Positions 1-9,868 are shown, numbered from the stretch's first letter. The stretch is DNA of 64,000 nucleotides from an uncultured Prevotellaceae bacterium (GCA_947169245.1 CAMVPA010000002.1:1-64000), one strand, 5' to 3'. Numbers and translations are program-made. The notes: generated by a model not told the origin, from the sequence alone.

Positions 1-1381
1 CGTCGCCGCTCCACATGTTGGAGCCGTAGTGCTGCTGGCCGGCATAGCTGGAACGGGTCATGATGAAGACACGTTTAGCCTCCCCCTTTCCCTCCGAAGG
101 AGGGGTGTTGCGCTGTGCCTGGTAGATGCCGCGAACGGTCTCCAGCGGGAAGGCGTTACGCTGCGAGCGCCATGTGCCGCCATAGACGGGGTGCTCGTAG
201 TCGCTCTCACGGGGATTGAAGAAGTCGGGGTCGGTCGAGTCCATCCACCAGGCGTCGGTGCCGTAGTCGTAAAGCGTCTTCAGGTATTTCCAGTAGATGG
301 CGCGGGCCTCGGGGTGGAAGGCGTCGTAGACCTTCACGCCCGACGGATAGTCCTTCATAGGCGGCCAGACGTGCGAGATGCCGCTCTGCGGCCATGTCTC
401 GAAGGGCATGAGCAGCCCCTTGGCGTCGAGCTCGCGGAACTGCTTGGTCATGGGGCCGAAGCTGGCCCAGATGCTGATCATGAAGTGGGCGTGCTTCTTG
501 TGCACGTTCTGTATCATCTGCCTGCCGTTGGAGAAGTCCTCAGAGAGGAAGTCCATGGCGTTCCACAGGTAGTTAGAGCCCCAGTACTGCCAGTCCTGGA
601 TGATGCCGTCCAGCGGCACGTTCAGCGCACGGTACTGGTCGACGATCGACTCCGTCTCGGCAGCCGTCTTATAGCGCTCCTTCGACTGCCAGAAGCCGTA
701 GGTCCACTGCGGGAACATCGGCACATCGCCAGTCAGCTCGCGCACCTTGGCGATGACACCGTCGGCACTGCCGCCGTACATGAAGTAATAGTCGACGCCC
801 TCGCCCGTCTCCGACGTGAAGGTCATGCCGTACTCATCGTCATCAAACTGCGTCGGCGAGTAGTTCTCCCAGTACAGGCCCCAGCCCTTGATGCTCTGCA
901 GTACATTCTGGAAGTCCTCGAGGTTCGACTGCTCCATACGCTTATGCTCGCCGCGACGGTTCATCTTGCCGTTCTGGATGGTGCCCAGTCCGTAGATGGC
1001 CTCGTCCTTGTCGAGCCGGAACGTCTGACAGGCTCTGGAGCGTGCCCGCTCGGGGCGTGTCGTCGCCGCCTCACGCAGCAGCACCTTGCCCTTGGCCGTG
1101 AGGAACGTCAGGTGGCCCTTGGCATCCTCCTTCACCGTCAGCTCACTGCTTTTCCAGATGTCGGGTGTCGGGTGTTCTTGCGTCCCGTTGGCAGCAAGCG
1201 TCCCCCGGCCGAGCGGGGTGTCGGTTACCTGCTCCCTGTCCAGGACGACCAGCGACTTCGTGGGCTGGCCTTTCACCACATGAACGATAGCGGGAGTCAC
1301 GAACTCCACCTTCACCTGCTGTGCCCATCCCATGGTGGCGGTCAGCAGCGCCACGAGGGCAAAAACGATTCTCTTCATCAT
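1..1381 (-). CDS. Glycoside hydrolase family 31 (alpha-xylosidase/alpha-glucosidase-like), C-terminus cut by window edge
   Basis: Reverse-strand reading from ATG at 1381: MMKRIVFALVALLTATMGWAQQVKVEF...YGLGTIQNGKMNRRGE...YYFMYGGSADGVIAKVRELTG.VPMFPQWTYGFWQSKERY...WWMDSTDPDF; signal peptide and GH31 motifs. Runs off the left edge, so it is missing from the ORF track. Confidence 0.88.
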   Translation of the reverse strand, partial: MMKRIVFALVALLTATMGWAQQVKVEFVTPAIVHVVKGQPTKSLVVLDREQVTDTPLGRGTLAANGTQEHPTPDIWKSSELTVKEDAKGHLTFLTAKGKVLLREAATTRPERARSRACQTFRLDKDEAIYGLGTIQNGKMNRRGEHKRMEQSNLEDFQNVLQSIKGWGLYWENYSPTQFDDDEYGMTFTSETGEGVDYYFMYGGSADGVIAKVRELTGDVPMFPQWTYGFWQSKERYKTAAETESIVDQYRALNVPLDGIIQDWQYWGSNYLWNAMDFLSEDFSNGRQMIQNVHKKHAHFMISIWASFGPMTKQFRELDAKGLLMPFETWPQSGISHVWPPMKDYPSGVKVYDAFHPEARAIYWKYLKTLYDYGTDAWWMDSTDPDFFNPRESDYEHPVYGGTWRSQRNAFPLETVRGIYQAQRNTPPSEGKGEAKRVFIMTRSSYAGQQHYGSNMWSGD

Positions 1382-1502
1382 AGTCTTATGTATCTATAGC
1401 CTTAGTTTTGTGTGCAAAGATACAATAATAATACGAGAAGCCCCACGGCAGAAGTTTCAAATATTTTGCTATATGTTTCGCCCTTGTCTCATGACACCTT
1501 TC

Positions 1503-1714
1503 CAATAGCATTAAGTCACAAAAAAGACACCCTCCCAATAGCGTCAAGCCACGAAAGGAACATCCCGCCCCAATAGCACCAAACCACGAAAAAACACCCC
1601 GCCCCAATAGCACCAAACCACGAAAAAACACCCCGCCCCAATAGCACCAAACCACGAAAAAACACCCCACCCCAATAGCGTCAAACCACGAAAGGAACAC
1701 CCCACCCCCGGTTC
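1503..1714. repeat. 34-bp tandem minisatellite, about 6 units (CAATAGCACCAAACCACGAAAAAACACCCCGCCC)
   Basis: CAATAG starts at 1503, 1536, 1571, 1605, 1639, 1673; spacing 33/35/34/34/34. Inner units nearly identical, outer units divergent. Confidence 0.9.
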
Positions 1715-1905
1715 CAATACCCGTAGCACGACAACCGCCCAACCCTTCACAACAGCACTAACCGACTGACATTCAACTGGTTATTGTGAAGGGTTTATTC
1801 GTCCTAAGACAACAAAGACTGCCAACGAAAATGTTGTCCTATGTTCTTGCTTTGCAAGCGAGCAGAGCTCGAGCGGTCAAAGTTGTCTTTATACAAATCT
1901 CAGGG

Positions 1906-1983
1906 GCCGCCGCAGAACTCTGGGAGGCCGCCGCAGGACGCTCAGGGGCCGCCGCAGAAGTCTGGGGGGCCGCCGCAGAAATG
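1906..1983. repeat. 21-bp tandem repeat, 4 units (GCCGCCGCAGAAnTCTGGGGG)
   Basis: GCCGCCGCAG at 1906, 1927, 1948, 1969 (exact 21-bp period). Confidence 0.85.
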
Positions 1984-2021
1984 TCCCACGGCCTGGGACG
2001 TTTTTCCGGGGCCGACTTTTT

Positions 2022-2081
2022 CCCGAAAGTCATGCTCTATTTTCCGAAAGTCATGCTCAGTTTCCCAAGAGGTCGTGCCGT
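2022..2081. repeat. Second 21-bp tandem repeat block, about 3 units (CCGAAAGTCATGCTCtatttt)
   Basis: CCGAAAGTCATGCTC at 2023 and 2044, degenerate copy at 2065; 21-bp period. Confidence 0.75.
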
Positions 2082-2341
2082 TTTTTTGCGATAAGCCAAA
2101 ATCAGTGATGGTGCTTAAGCGCATCGAGGTCATCGTCTGCGCCCGCCTGAAGGCGCAAACAACCATTCACCGTATATGTCTATCTATCAGCCCATTATCC
2201 CTTCTGTGAAGGGTTGAGTAGAATGGCCGAATTTCACGGATTCTGGCTACGCGCATGCCCCTCATCCGTGAAATCCGTTAAATTCGTTGTTCAAAAAAGA
2301 ACTGTTGTCCTTTGTTGTCTTAGGACGAATAATTAAAGGTT

Positions 2342-5023
2342 TCATCTGACCACGAGCTTGCGGCCGTTCTGGATATAAATGCCCTTGTTCGAAGTACGGG
2401 AAACACGGCGGCCCTGCAGGTCGTAGACGGCATCGTCAGGCATCCGCTGTCCGCCATTGCCCAGCGTGCTGACATGAGCCATCACACCTTTCTTATAGAC
2501 GCGATAGGAGCCGCCGGGCTGTGTCTGGAGGTCGTACTCATAAACCTGCTTGACCGAGAGGCTCGGCTTGGCCGTGAGCTTCGGCGAGAGCAGCGGCTCC
2601 TGAATCTGGGCAGGCGCAAAGAGGGGATTGGGGCAGTCGCCCTCGGCAGGCTGCAAGCCGTCGCCTTCGAGTTCGACATAGGAGCGCAGACGCAGCGTGC
2701 CGCCAATGGTAGAATGGATAGTGGCCACCTGGAGCGCCTTGTTGTCCCACTGCATGTCGACCTCGAAGCCGCCACGGGCACGCAGACCGCTGATGCTGCC
2801 CTGTTTCCAGCTAGCGGGCAGGGCCGGCAGCAGGTGGATGGCGCCGTCGTGGCTCTGCAGCAGCATCTCGGCGATGCCGGCAGTGGCGCCGAAGTTACCG
2901 TCGATCTGGAACGGCGGATGGGCGTCGAAGAGGTTCGGATAGGTGCGGCCGTTAGGATACTGGCTGGTGGCGTCGTCGGACGGCAGCAGCTTGAGCATGT
3001 TCTTGAGGATGGTCAGGGCGTGGGCTCCGTCGAGCATACGTGCCCAGAAGCATATCTTCCAACCGAGGCTCCAGCCCGTAGCAGCGTCGCCGCGGTCGGT
3101 AAGTGTCTGCTTGGCTGCGGCATAGAGCTCATTGTGGTAGAAGGGTGATATCTGGTTGGAGGGGAACAGGCCGTAGAGGTGGGAGATGTGACGGTGCTCC
3201 TTCTCGCTGCCGTCGGCGTCGATGAGCCACTCCAGCAGCTGCTTACGGCTGCCTATCTGCATGGGAGGCACCTTAGCGAGGGCCTCGCGCATCTTGGTGA
3301 TGGTCTCAGCATAGCCATTGGTCTCATCGGCCCCATCGGCCTCAGCCAGGATCTCGGCGGCACGCAGCGTGTTCGACAGGGCGTCGAAGACGATCTGGTT
3401 GTCCATGGTGCAACCGGCGGTGACAGGCGTCGACTTGCCGGCAGGCCCCTGCTCGGGACTGACTGACGGAACGACGACGAGCCAGTTGTTCTTCTCTTCA
3501 GCGGTGATGCTCTTGGCAAAGGCGCAACCCTCGGGAATGGGCTGCATGTAGTCGAGATAGAAGTCGGCTGTGCCCTTGATGACAGGATACCACTCGCGCA
3601 GGAAGGCGAGGTCGCCCGTGTAGAGGTAGTGCTGCCACAGATGGGTGGCCAACCAGGCACCGCCGTTGGGGTACATGCCCCAGTAGGCACCGTCGACAGG
3701 ACCGGCAATGCGCCAGAGGTCGGTATTGTGATGGGCCACCCATCCGCCGCACTTATACATGGTCTTGGCGGTAGTGGCGCCCGTCTTGCTGAGGTCGCGA
3801 ATCATCTCGAAGAACGGCACGTTGGTCTCAGTGAGGTTACACACCTCAGAGGGCCAGTAGTTCATCTCGGCGTTGATGTTGATGGTGTACTTGGAGTCCC
3901 ACGGGGCATCCTTCTCCTTGTTCCACAAGCCCTGAAGGTTGGCAGGCTGACCGCCTGGCTGGCTCGACGAGATGAGCAGGTAACGACCGTAGTTGAAGAG
4001 CAGGGTCACCATGCCCCAGTCGTTGCTGCCGGAGAACTTCTCGAGACGCCTCACCGTTGTCAGCTGGGCATTGGCGGCCACCGACGGCAGCCAGAACCTG
4101 ACGCGGTTGTACTGCTGTTGATAAGCCTCCACATGGCGGCTGAGCAGCTCGCCGTAGCTGTGCTGACAGGCGGAGTTCAGGAAGGACAGCGCCTTGGCGG
4201 CGCCCTTCGACTTGGTGGTGACGGACTTGTAGTTGACGTAGTTGGTGGCGGCCGAGATGTAGATGGTGGCGGTGGTGTAGCCCGTCACCGTGACGGCGCC
4301 CACCGAGCCGTAGGCCACCTCGCCGTCGCTCTCGACGCGGTAGCGCAGATTGGCATAGAGCTTGGATTCGATGCCTTCGTGGCCGACGCCGGTGATGTTG
4401 ACAAGCCAGCCGTCGTCGCTCTTATTGTAGGTCTTCGAATAGTCGGTGCTGTAACGCAAGGTGAAACTGGCCGGTGCATCGGTCTCCAAGCGCATGACGA
4501 TGATGCTGTCGGGCATCGAGGCAAAGGTGGTGCGGCGATAGTGATGGCCATCCAGTTCGAAGCTGACCGTCGAAAGGGCCGTCTGCAAGTCGAGCTCGCG
4601 GCGGTAGTTGGTCACCTTCGAGTCGGTGATGCCGTCGTGGGTCAGCTTCAGCGAGCCCAGCGACAGATACTTCTGCCCGTGAGGCCCCTTGATGAACGTC
4701 TGGTTGATGAGGTCCTCGGCCTGCTTCTCCTGTCCGTTGAAGATGTAGTCGCGCACCTTCTTCAGGTTGGAGGCGGCCGACGAGCTGTTGTTGTTATGGG
4801 GGCCTCCCGACCAGAACGAGTCTTCGTTCAACTGTATCTCGTCAACACGCGGACCGCCGAAAACCATACCGCCAAGGCGACCATTGCCGATGGGCAAGGC
4901 CTCGAGCCATATCTTTGCGGGGGTGTCGTACCACAGGCGCTGGGTGTTATCGTCCTGGGCAGCCGCCCCTGTTGCCATCAGCCAAAGGCCCAAGGCCAAC
5001 AGCGTTCTTGTCATCGTCTTCAT
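2342..5023 (-). CDS. Glycoside hydrolase family 95 (alpha-L-fucosidase/alpha-L-galactosidase-like)
   Basis: Signal peptide [51 protein letters not shown]...[45 protein letters not shown]; tail VYDLQGRRV...[14 protein letters not shown]. Confidence 0.93.
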   Translation of the reverse strand: MKTMTRTLLALGLWLMATGAAAQDDNTQRLWYDTPAKIWLEALPIGNGRLGGMVFGGPRVDEIQLNEDSFWSGGPHNNNSSSAASNLKKVRDYIFNGQEKQAEDLINQTFIKGPHGQKYLSLGSLKLTHDGITDSKVTNYRRELDLQTALSTVSFELDGHHYRRTTFASMPDSIIVMRLETDAPASFTLRYSTDYSKTYNKSDDGWLVNITGVGHEGIESKLYANLRYRVESDGEVAYGSVGAVTVTGYTTATIYISAATNYVNYKSVTTKSKGAAKALSFLNSACQHSYGELLSRHVEAYQQQYNRVRFWLPSVAANAQLTTVRRLEKFSGSNDWGMVTLLFNYGRYLLISSSQPGGQPANLQGLWNKEKDAPWDSKYTININAEMNYWPSEVCNLTETNVPFFEMIRDLSKTGATTAKTMYKCGGWVAHHNTDLWRIAGPVDGAYWGMYPNGGAWLATHLWQHYLYTGDLAFLREWYPVIKGTADFYLDYMQPIPEGCAFAKSITAEEKNNWLVVVPSVSPEQGPAGKSTPVTAGCTMDNQIVFDALSNTLRAAEILAEADGADETNGYAETITKMREALAKVPPMQIGSRKQLLEWLIDADGSEKEHRHISHLYGLFPSNQISPFYHNELYAAAKQTLTDRGDAATGWSLGWKICFWARMLDGAHALTILKNMLKLLPSDDATSQYPNGRTYPNLFDAHPPFQIDGNFGATAGIAEMLLQSHDGAIHLLPALPASWKQGSISGLRARGGFEVDMQWDNKALQVATIHSTIGGTLRLRSYVELEGDGLQPAEGDCPNPLFAPAQIQEPLLSPKLTAKPSLSVKQVYEYDLQTQPGGSYRVYKKGVMAHVSTLGNGGQRMPDDAVYDLQGRRVSRTSNKGIYIQNGRKLVVR

Positions 5024-5080
5024 ATCTTCTATCTTGTTTCCAATGTGTAAAATAATCAGTCAGCCTCGGCCAGCCATTTG

Positions 5081-6631
5081 TCATCTCAACACCTTGCGGC
5101 CGTTCTGGATATATATCTTGGGTGAGTGGTGAGGGGTGAGAGATGAAGAGAGAGTGGTGACGCGGCGCCCCTGCAGGTCGTAGACGCCATTTCTCATTCC
5201 TTCATTTCCATTTCCATTTCTCATTTCTCCTTCCTCATTTCTCATTTCCCGAATCCCCGCCACGGTGCCCGGATAGAACTGCCAGCTGTCGAAGTCGAAC
5301 AGCGAGGAGCCACTGCCAGAGAACGTGAAGAACAGGTTGACAACACCTGTAATAGGCGCAGTCAAGTCGCACATCAAGTCGACCCACTCGCCATTGGTAG
5401 GCGCCACCACCAAACTGCCCTTGACGACACCGCTCTTACTACCCGTACGGACATTGAGCGTTCCACCCGCAGCAGACCTCACGCGGATCTTGAGCGACTG
5501 GGCACCGTCTTCGCCGAAATCGACGTTGCGCACACGGATATAGTCGCCGCTACTGATATTGGTGACATAGCAGCCGTTGTAGTCGCCCTCGCAGAGGACG
5601 CCCTTACACTGATTGATGGTCTCGGCCTCCTGCAGCTCGTAAGGATTGAGCGTCTGCAAGGGGGCAACGCCCTTGGTGGTAGCCTTGATGAAGGGAATGG
5701 AGCCGTCGTCGTTGGGTGTAAACTCCTCGACACAAGTGGAACGCTTGAAGCCACCGCCGCCCGACAGCTTACCGTTGTGGTAGAACAGGTAGTGGTGACC
5801 CTTGAACTCGACGCTGCCGCCGTGGATGGTGAAGCTGTTATCGGCCTGTCCCATGATCTTGCCCTGATAGGTCCAGGGGCCTGTAATCTTGTCGGCTGTC
5901 GAGTAGGCCCAGTGCTCGGGCACGCCGCCGGCAGCATACTCCAGATAGTACTTGCCGTTCCTCTTGTAAATCCACGAGGCCTCCTCGAAGTTGGTCTTCG
6001 GCGTGCCGTCGTCGTTATAGCCCTTATAGGGGCCGAAGGCACTTTCGTCCTTCGTCTTCACCTCTTTCTCGCCACCGGTAATGGACGTCATGCTCTTCGT
6101 CAGCTTGGTGTACCACAGCATGTTGTTGCCGTAGAACAGATAGGCCTGTCCGTTGTCGTCGATCATGACTGAGGGGTCAATCTTGAACCAACCCTGCACC
6201 AGCGGCTTCTTGATAGGATCCTTGTAGGGGCCGGCGGGACTGTTGGCCACAGCCACGCCGATGCCGGGATAGGACTGGCCCTTGATGGTGGCAGTACAGT
6301 ACCAGTACCACTTGCCGTTACGCTCAATGCACTGGCTGGCCCAGCAGTCGTTGTCCTGCTTGGCCCATGCAGAGAAAGTGGCTGACGTGATCGGCGTGCC
6401 GCGATAAGTCCAGTTCACCATGTCGACGGTGCTGTAGAGCAGCCAGTCCTTCATGGTGAAGTAGCCATTCTCGGTCACGTTCTCATCGTGGTCGACGAAG
6501 AGATAGAGCGTATCGCCATGGACATAGGGAGCCGGATCGGGCGTATAACGGTCGCAGATAATGGGGTTCTGGGCTAATGCAGAAACGCCTATCAGCGCAC
6601 AGCCCCAAGCAAGCAGTATTCTTTTCAGCAT
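5081..6631 (-). CDS. Glycoside hydrolase family 43 with C-terminal CBM6-like module (arabinoxylan arabinofuranohydrolase-like)
   Basis: MLKRILLAWGCALIGVSALAQ start at 6631; DRYTPDPAPYVHGDTLYLFVDHD; WASQCIERNGKWYWYCT; DPSVMIDDNGQAYLFYGN; EAETINQCKG... CBM6-like; C-terminal tail YDLQGRRV. Confidence 0.9.
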   Translation of the reverse strand: MLKRILLAWGCALIGVSALAQNPIICDRYTPDPAPYVHGDTLYLFVDHDENVTENGYFTMKDWLLYSTVDMVNWTYRGTPITSATFSAWAKQDNDCWASQCIERNGKWYWYCTATIKGQSYPGIGVAVANSPAGPYKDPIKKPLVQGWFKIDPSVMIDDNGQAYLFYGNNMLWYTKLTKSMTSITGGEKEVKTKDESAFGPYKGYNDDGTPKTNFEEASWIYKRNGKYYLEYAAGGVPEHWAYSTADKITGPWTYQGKIMGQADNSFTIHGGSVEFKGHHYLFYHNGKLSGGGGFKRSTCVEEFTPNDDGSIPFIKATTKGVAPLQTLNPYELQEAETINQCKGVLCEGDYNGCYVTNISSGDYIRVRNVDFGEDGAQSLKIRVRSAAGGTLNVRTGSKSGVVKGSLVVAPTNGEWVDLMCDLTAPITGVVNLFFTFSGSGSSLFDFDSWQFYPGTVAGIREMRNEEGEMRNGNGNEGMRNGVYDLQGRRVTTLSSSLTPHHSPKIYIQNGRKVLR

Positions 6632-6738
6632 ATCTTTCAAACAGGGTTTCTCGAATCTGCCTGCAAAGATACACAAAATGCCGCGATGAGGATATGCGCT
6701 TCTGTTTCGAATGTTTTCTTATTTGTTGTTTTTGACTG

Positions 6739-7431
6739 CTAACGACCAGTGTGGAAGATTTTCTTCATGCCATTGACAATAGTAATCCCCCGGGCTGGAG
6801 CCTTTAGCCTGCGTCCACCCAGGTCGTAACATACTGCATCGCCACGATCCCGTTGGAAGGGGACAGACTGGACACTAGAAGCATCAATTTCCGTGCCCGT
6901 CATGACATATACAGCCTTCTGGCGTTGGTCGATGGGCGACAGGAGCTGTTGGTCGAACAATACCCACTGACGATTGGCATCGTCAGCGGCAGCAGTGAAC
7001 TGAGCCTTCTCGGAGTTGGTCTTCGGAGCAACGGCAGGGCCATAATGGTTGACAGCGTAGTTCACTTCGCCGCCTTGAAGGTATTTCCTCATATCAAGCG
7101 TGGAGTCGGCTTCTATGGTATACACCACCATCTGGTCGTCGGAGCTGTACTGATAGGTGCCAGACTCCTTCATCAACAGAATTGCGGGGGCGTCCTTGAC
7201 GCGTCCCGTCACTTCATTCGTGAATGTCATGTCGGGGTTGAGGAGAAGGGTCCTCTTGATTGACAAAATCATCCTGGCATTGGGATCTAATCCATCGAAC
7301 TCACCCGACCATGACTTTTGCATGAAGTCCAACGACGGGACGAACGACTCGTCAATCTCGTATGGACGGGGCTGAGCTATTGTTGTCAGTGAGCACAAAA
7401 GGACGACAAAAAGTAATGCTAACTTCTTCAT
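6739..7431 (-). CDS. Secreted uncharacterised protein, lipocalin-like family copy 1 (shared with 11317-11946 and 28161-28781)
   Basis: MKKLALLFVVLLCSLTTIAQ; W.GEFDG...IKRTLLLNPDMTFTNEVTG...SGTYQYSSDDQMVVYTIEADSTLDMRKYL aligns with the two paralogs. Confidence 0.75.
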   Translation of the reverse strand: MKKLALLFVVLLCSLTTIAQPRPYEIDESFVPSLDFMQKSWSGEFDGLDPNARMILSIKRTLLLNPDMTFTNEVTGRVKDAPAILLMKESGTYQYSSDDQMVVYTIEADSTLDMRKYLQGGEVNYAVNHYGPAVAPKTNSEKAQFTAAADDANRQWVLFDQQLLSPIDQRQKAVYVMTGTEIDASSVQSVPFQRDRGDAVCYDLGGRRLKAPARGITIVNGMKKIFHTGR

Positions 7432-7485
7432 TTGTATAGTCTATTCATAATTAGTTCGACAATAACACATAAATCACTCGTCTCC

Positions 7486-8208
7486 TTAGAGCAAGGATTC
7501 GATGAAACGCTTGGCCAGGCTGAACGTGGTGTCCGACACCGTGTCCCAGAAGTTCACATACTGGGAGGCATGCTCGTCCTCGAGCGGTTTGTCGCTGACG
7601 ATGCGGAACGAGATGAACGGCACATGGTGGATATAGCACACCTGCGCAATGGCGGCTGACTCCATATCGACGGCTCTTGCCGCTGAGAAATGACCGATGA
7701 TTTCGCGCATCTTCGCCTTCGTGTCAACAAACCAGTCGCCCGTGACAATCAGGCCGGGGACGACCTTGGGGCCAAGCTCCAAAGCCTTCTGCAACAGGGT
7801 TGAGTCTGACTTGAAATACAACGGCATACCTGGAATCTGACCATAGGCAACATCACTGCCGCAATACACATCATGATAGACCAACGCCGTACTAACGACA
7901 GCATCGCCCAGATGGACGTCAGCGCTCTGGCCTCCGGCGCAACCCAGAGAGATCACCACATCAGGCTGACAGTCGCGAATCAGCTCCGCACAACCTACTG
8001 CGGCATTGACCTTTCCCATGCCACACTGACGGATGACGACGCGGTCGTCGGTGAAACAGTCCTTCAGCATCTTCATCTCCTTCTCCATGGCCACCAGGAC
8101 CCCAATCCGGGCATAGCCGCCTTTTGCAGGAGACACACTTTGTGCAGAGACCTGACAAGGAGCGAAACACAGCAAAAGCAAGGCAAATAGTAATGACTTC
8201 AATCTCAT
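7486..8208 (-). CDS. 5'-methylthioadenosine/S-adenosylhomocysteine nucleosidase family, with N-terminal signal peptide
   Basis: MRLKSLLFALLLLCFAPCQVSAQ then IGVLVAMEKEMKML...GMGKVNAAVGCAELI...VISLGCAGG...AVDMESAAIAQVCYIHHVPFISFRIVSD (MTAN/PNP_UDP family). Confidence 0.88.
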   Translation of the reverse strand: MRLKSLLFALLLLCFAPCQVSAQSVSPAKGGYARIGVLVAMEKEMKMLKDCFTDDRVVIRQCGMGKVNAAVGCAELIRDCQPDVVISLGCAGGQSADVHLGDAVVSTALVYHDVYCGSDVAYGQIPGMPLYFKSDSTLLQKALELGPKVVPGLIVTGDWFVDTKAKMREIIGHFSAARAVDMESAAIAQVCYIHHVPFISFRIVSDKPLEDEHASQYVNFWDTVSDTTFSLAKRFIESLL

Positions 8209-8223
8209 ACGTAGTAGCCTTTA

Positions 8224-9093
8224 TCAGAACCGGTACATGATGCTAAACGTGATGCTCTGGGAGTGCTGCTCAAAGAAACTCAGCGACTCGCCATTGTTGA
8301 CGGAGGTCTGGGCGGAGTTGCCCAACGGATAATCGTAGTTGGCCATCATCACGCAACTGCGGCTAACGTCAAGGGAGACGCCGCCCGTGAGAACCATACT
8401 CTCGCGGTCTTTCGAGAAGTCGATTTTGTTGCCATTGGAGTACTCTGTGCCCTCGGCATTGTTGACGATGGGGAAGTGGAATTTAGTGCCTATCAGGAAA
8501 TGTACTTTCGACTGCAAGCCAAGTAGACAGAAACCGGCGCCTAAGTTAGCGCTCAACTGGTTGGCACTTGTTCCCTCATCTTGCGACGAGTTGCCGTAAT
8601 AACCGTCATTGCCATTATCTCTCCATGACCAGATGAAATTGTATTGCAGTCCCGCGCCAAAATAGAGTTTCAGCTGACTGCAGCCAAGGTAGAAGCGGGT
8701 TTCGAGTGGCCAGGTCACCTTCATCTTACTCTCACCCTGCTCAGTATGTGAAGTGTTGCACGACGCCAACATACAAGAAGTCAATATCTCGTATGCAGCA
8801 GCTTCGCTCCACTCGTAACGGTAGTCATAAATCAGTCCGCCTCCATAGTCCGTATAGCTCTTCTTGGTGTCGTAACCACTCATATCGGGATTGCTGGTCA
8901 AAAAGACGCCACCGAAAAAACCCATCATATTGCTACTAAGCGGATATTCAGGAGTATTGGAACGTGAAGAACGTGAGGAACGCGAAGAACGGTTTCCCGG
9001 AAAATTATATTGCCTATACATCTGTGCCTGGACCATTGGGGCATACCAGAACAGCAGCAAAAGGATTATTGAACAAACTCTTCTATTCATCAT
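8224..9093 (-). CDS. Outer-membrane beta-barrel-like secreted protein, family B copy 2
   Basis: MMNRRVCSIILLLLFWYAPMVQAQ signal; MMGFFGGVFLTSNPD...TWPLETRFYLGCSQLKLYFGAGLQYN...DFSKDRESMVLTGGVSLDVSRSCVMMANYDYPLGN; matches 9869-10708. Start trimmed to 9093. Confidence 0.75.
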   Translation of the reverse strand: MMNRRVCSIILLLLFWYAPMVQAQMYRQYNFPGNRSSRSSRSSRSNTPEYPLSSNMMGFFGGVFLTSNPDMSGYDTKKSYTDYGGGLIYDYRYEWSEAAAYEILTSCMLASCNTSHTEQGESKMKVTWPLETRFYLGCSQLKLYFGAGLQYNFIWSWRDNGNDGYYGNSSQDEGTSANQLSANLGAGFCLLGLQSKVHFLIGTKFHFPIVNNAEGTEYSNGNKIDFSKDRESMVLTGGVSLDVSRSCVMMANYDYPLGNSAQTSVNNGESLSFFEQHSQSITFSIMYRF

Positions 9094-9104
9094 GACTACC
9101 TCAT

Positions 9105-9833
9105 TTAAAACGTTATACCAATTCCTACTGTTACCACCGGCAGATCTTTCCACATGTAAGTGGCTCCAACGCCTATGATAAGATTCTCCCAAAGGCTCAG
9201 GTCAATGCCTGCCTGGACAGGAACGCCATTGTAAATATACATACTCTTCACTTCATCCTTGCTGTTATTAGAAGAGGTACTTGTCGGCTGCGGAGCTTCA
9301 TCGCTGCCAAAGTCAGCTACGAACCCCCAACCGGCCTGAAGATGGAAGCCAAAAGAATGATTGAAATAATGCTGCCATCCAATGCTCAACTGGCCACCAT
9401 GCAAATCACTCATTGAGCCTGTAGGGGCTGATGGTGCCGACGGCTGAGTAGGTATGTCACCGCCAGAGGACGGATTCCCACCACCCGAAGATGGCCCAGA
9501 AGGCCCTGACTGTCCAGACGGCCCAGAGGGCTGAGACGGCTGAGACGGCTGTGACGGTGCATCGCCCGACTGTTTCTTGTCAAGGTATTTATGCCATTCA
9601 TTGGTAGCACTGGGTTTGCCGTAGCCCACACTGAAATACAGGAAATCAGCAGAGTAGCTATCGGGAGTAACATTGACTCCGATATTGAGTTCATAGAACA
9701 ATGGGGAGTACTTTCCCATAATGATCGTTTTCTGATCCCATCGGTAATCACTGAAGATCTGCCCCTGTGCCGGTATAGAGAACAGACACAGGCCAAACAG
9801 GACCGTTGCAGTTATCAATTTAGTCTTTCTCAT
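9105..9833 (-). CDS. Outer-membrane beta-barrel-like secreted protein, family A copy 2, with Gly/Ser/Pro/Gln low-complexity insert
   Basis: Signal peptide ...SIPAQG; SADFLYFSVGYGKPSATNEWHKYL...DLHGGQLSIGWQHYFNHSFGFHLQAGWGFVADFG; ends TYMWKDLPVVTVGIGITF; matches 10712-11320. Confidence 0.75.
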   Translation of the reverse strand: MRKTKLITATVLFGLCLFSIPAQGQIFSDYRWDQKTIIMGKYSPLFYELNIGVNVTPDSYSADFLYFSVGYGKPSATNEWHKYLDKKQSGDAPSQPSQPSQPSGPSGQSGPSGPSSGGGNPSSGGDIPTQPSAPSAPTGSMSDLHGGQLSIGWQHYFNHSFGFHLQAGWGFVADFGSDEAPQPTSTSSNNSKDEVKSMYIYNGVPVQAGIDLSLWENLIIGVGATYMWKDLPVVTVGIGITF

Positions 9834-9868
9834 GTCTTTAATTTATTATCATTTACTATCAACGCTAT

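Larger units (their letters stand above)
1795..2332. mobile_element. Candidate MITE-like non-autonomous element with 23-bp terminal inverted repeats
   Basis: TTATTCGTCCTAAGACAACAAAG at 1795-1817 is the exact reverse complement of 2310-2332. No credible ORF inside; two blocks of 21-bp tandem repeats and hairpins inside. Confidence 0.5.

Noticed and set aside
29-1399. 456-aa plus-strand ORF
   Set aside because: Antisense shadow of the GH31 gene; GC-rich third positions keep the opposite strand open.
1503-1714. CRISPR-like regular repeat spacing
   Set aside because: Units are contiguous with no unique spacers and edge units drift; it is a tandem minisatellite, and no cas genes are nearby.
1386-1750. 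ORFs 1386..1742 and 1544..1750 (minus) as repeat proteins
   Set aside because: They arise from a 34-bp repeat read in several frames; no consistent protein repeat, start region or family signature.
1983-2005. Intrinsic terminator call for the hairpin plus GTTTTT
   Set aside because: No gene ends just upstream on the plus strand and it lies inside the repeat element, so it is treated as part of that element.
1786-2209. Overlapping ORFs in the MITE-like element (GAAAE / GPPQKSG repeats)
   Set aside because: All come from a 21-bp period that is open in several frames on both strands; no signal, RBS or homology cue.
3629-5050. 473-aa plus-strand ORF
   Set aside because: Antisense shadow of GH95.
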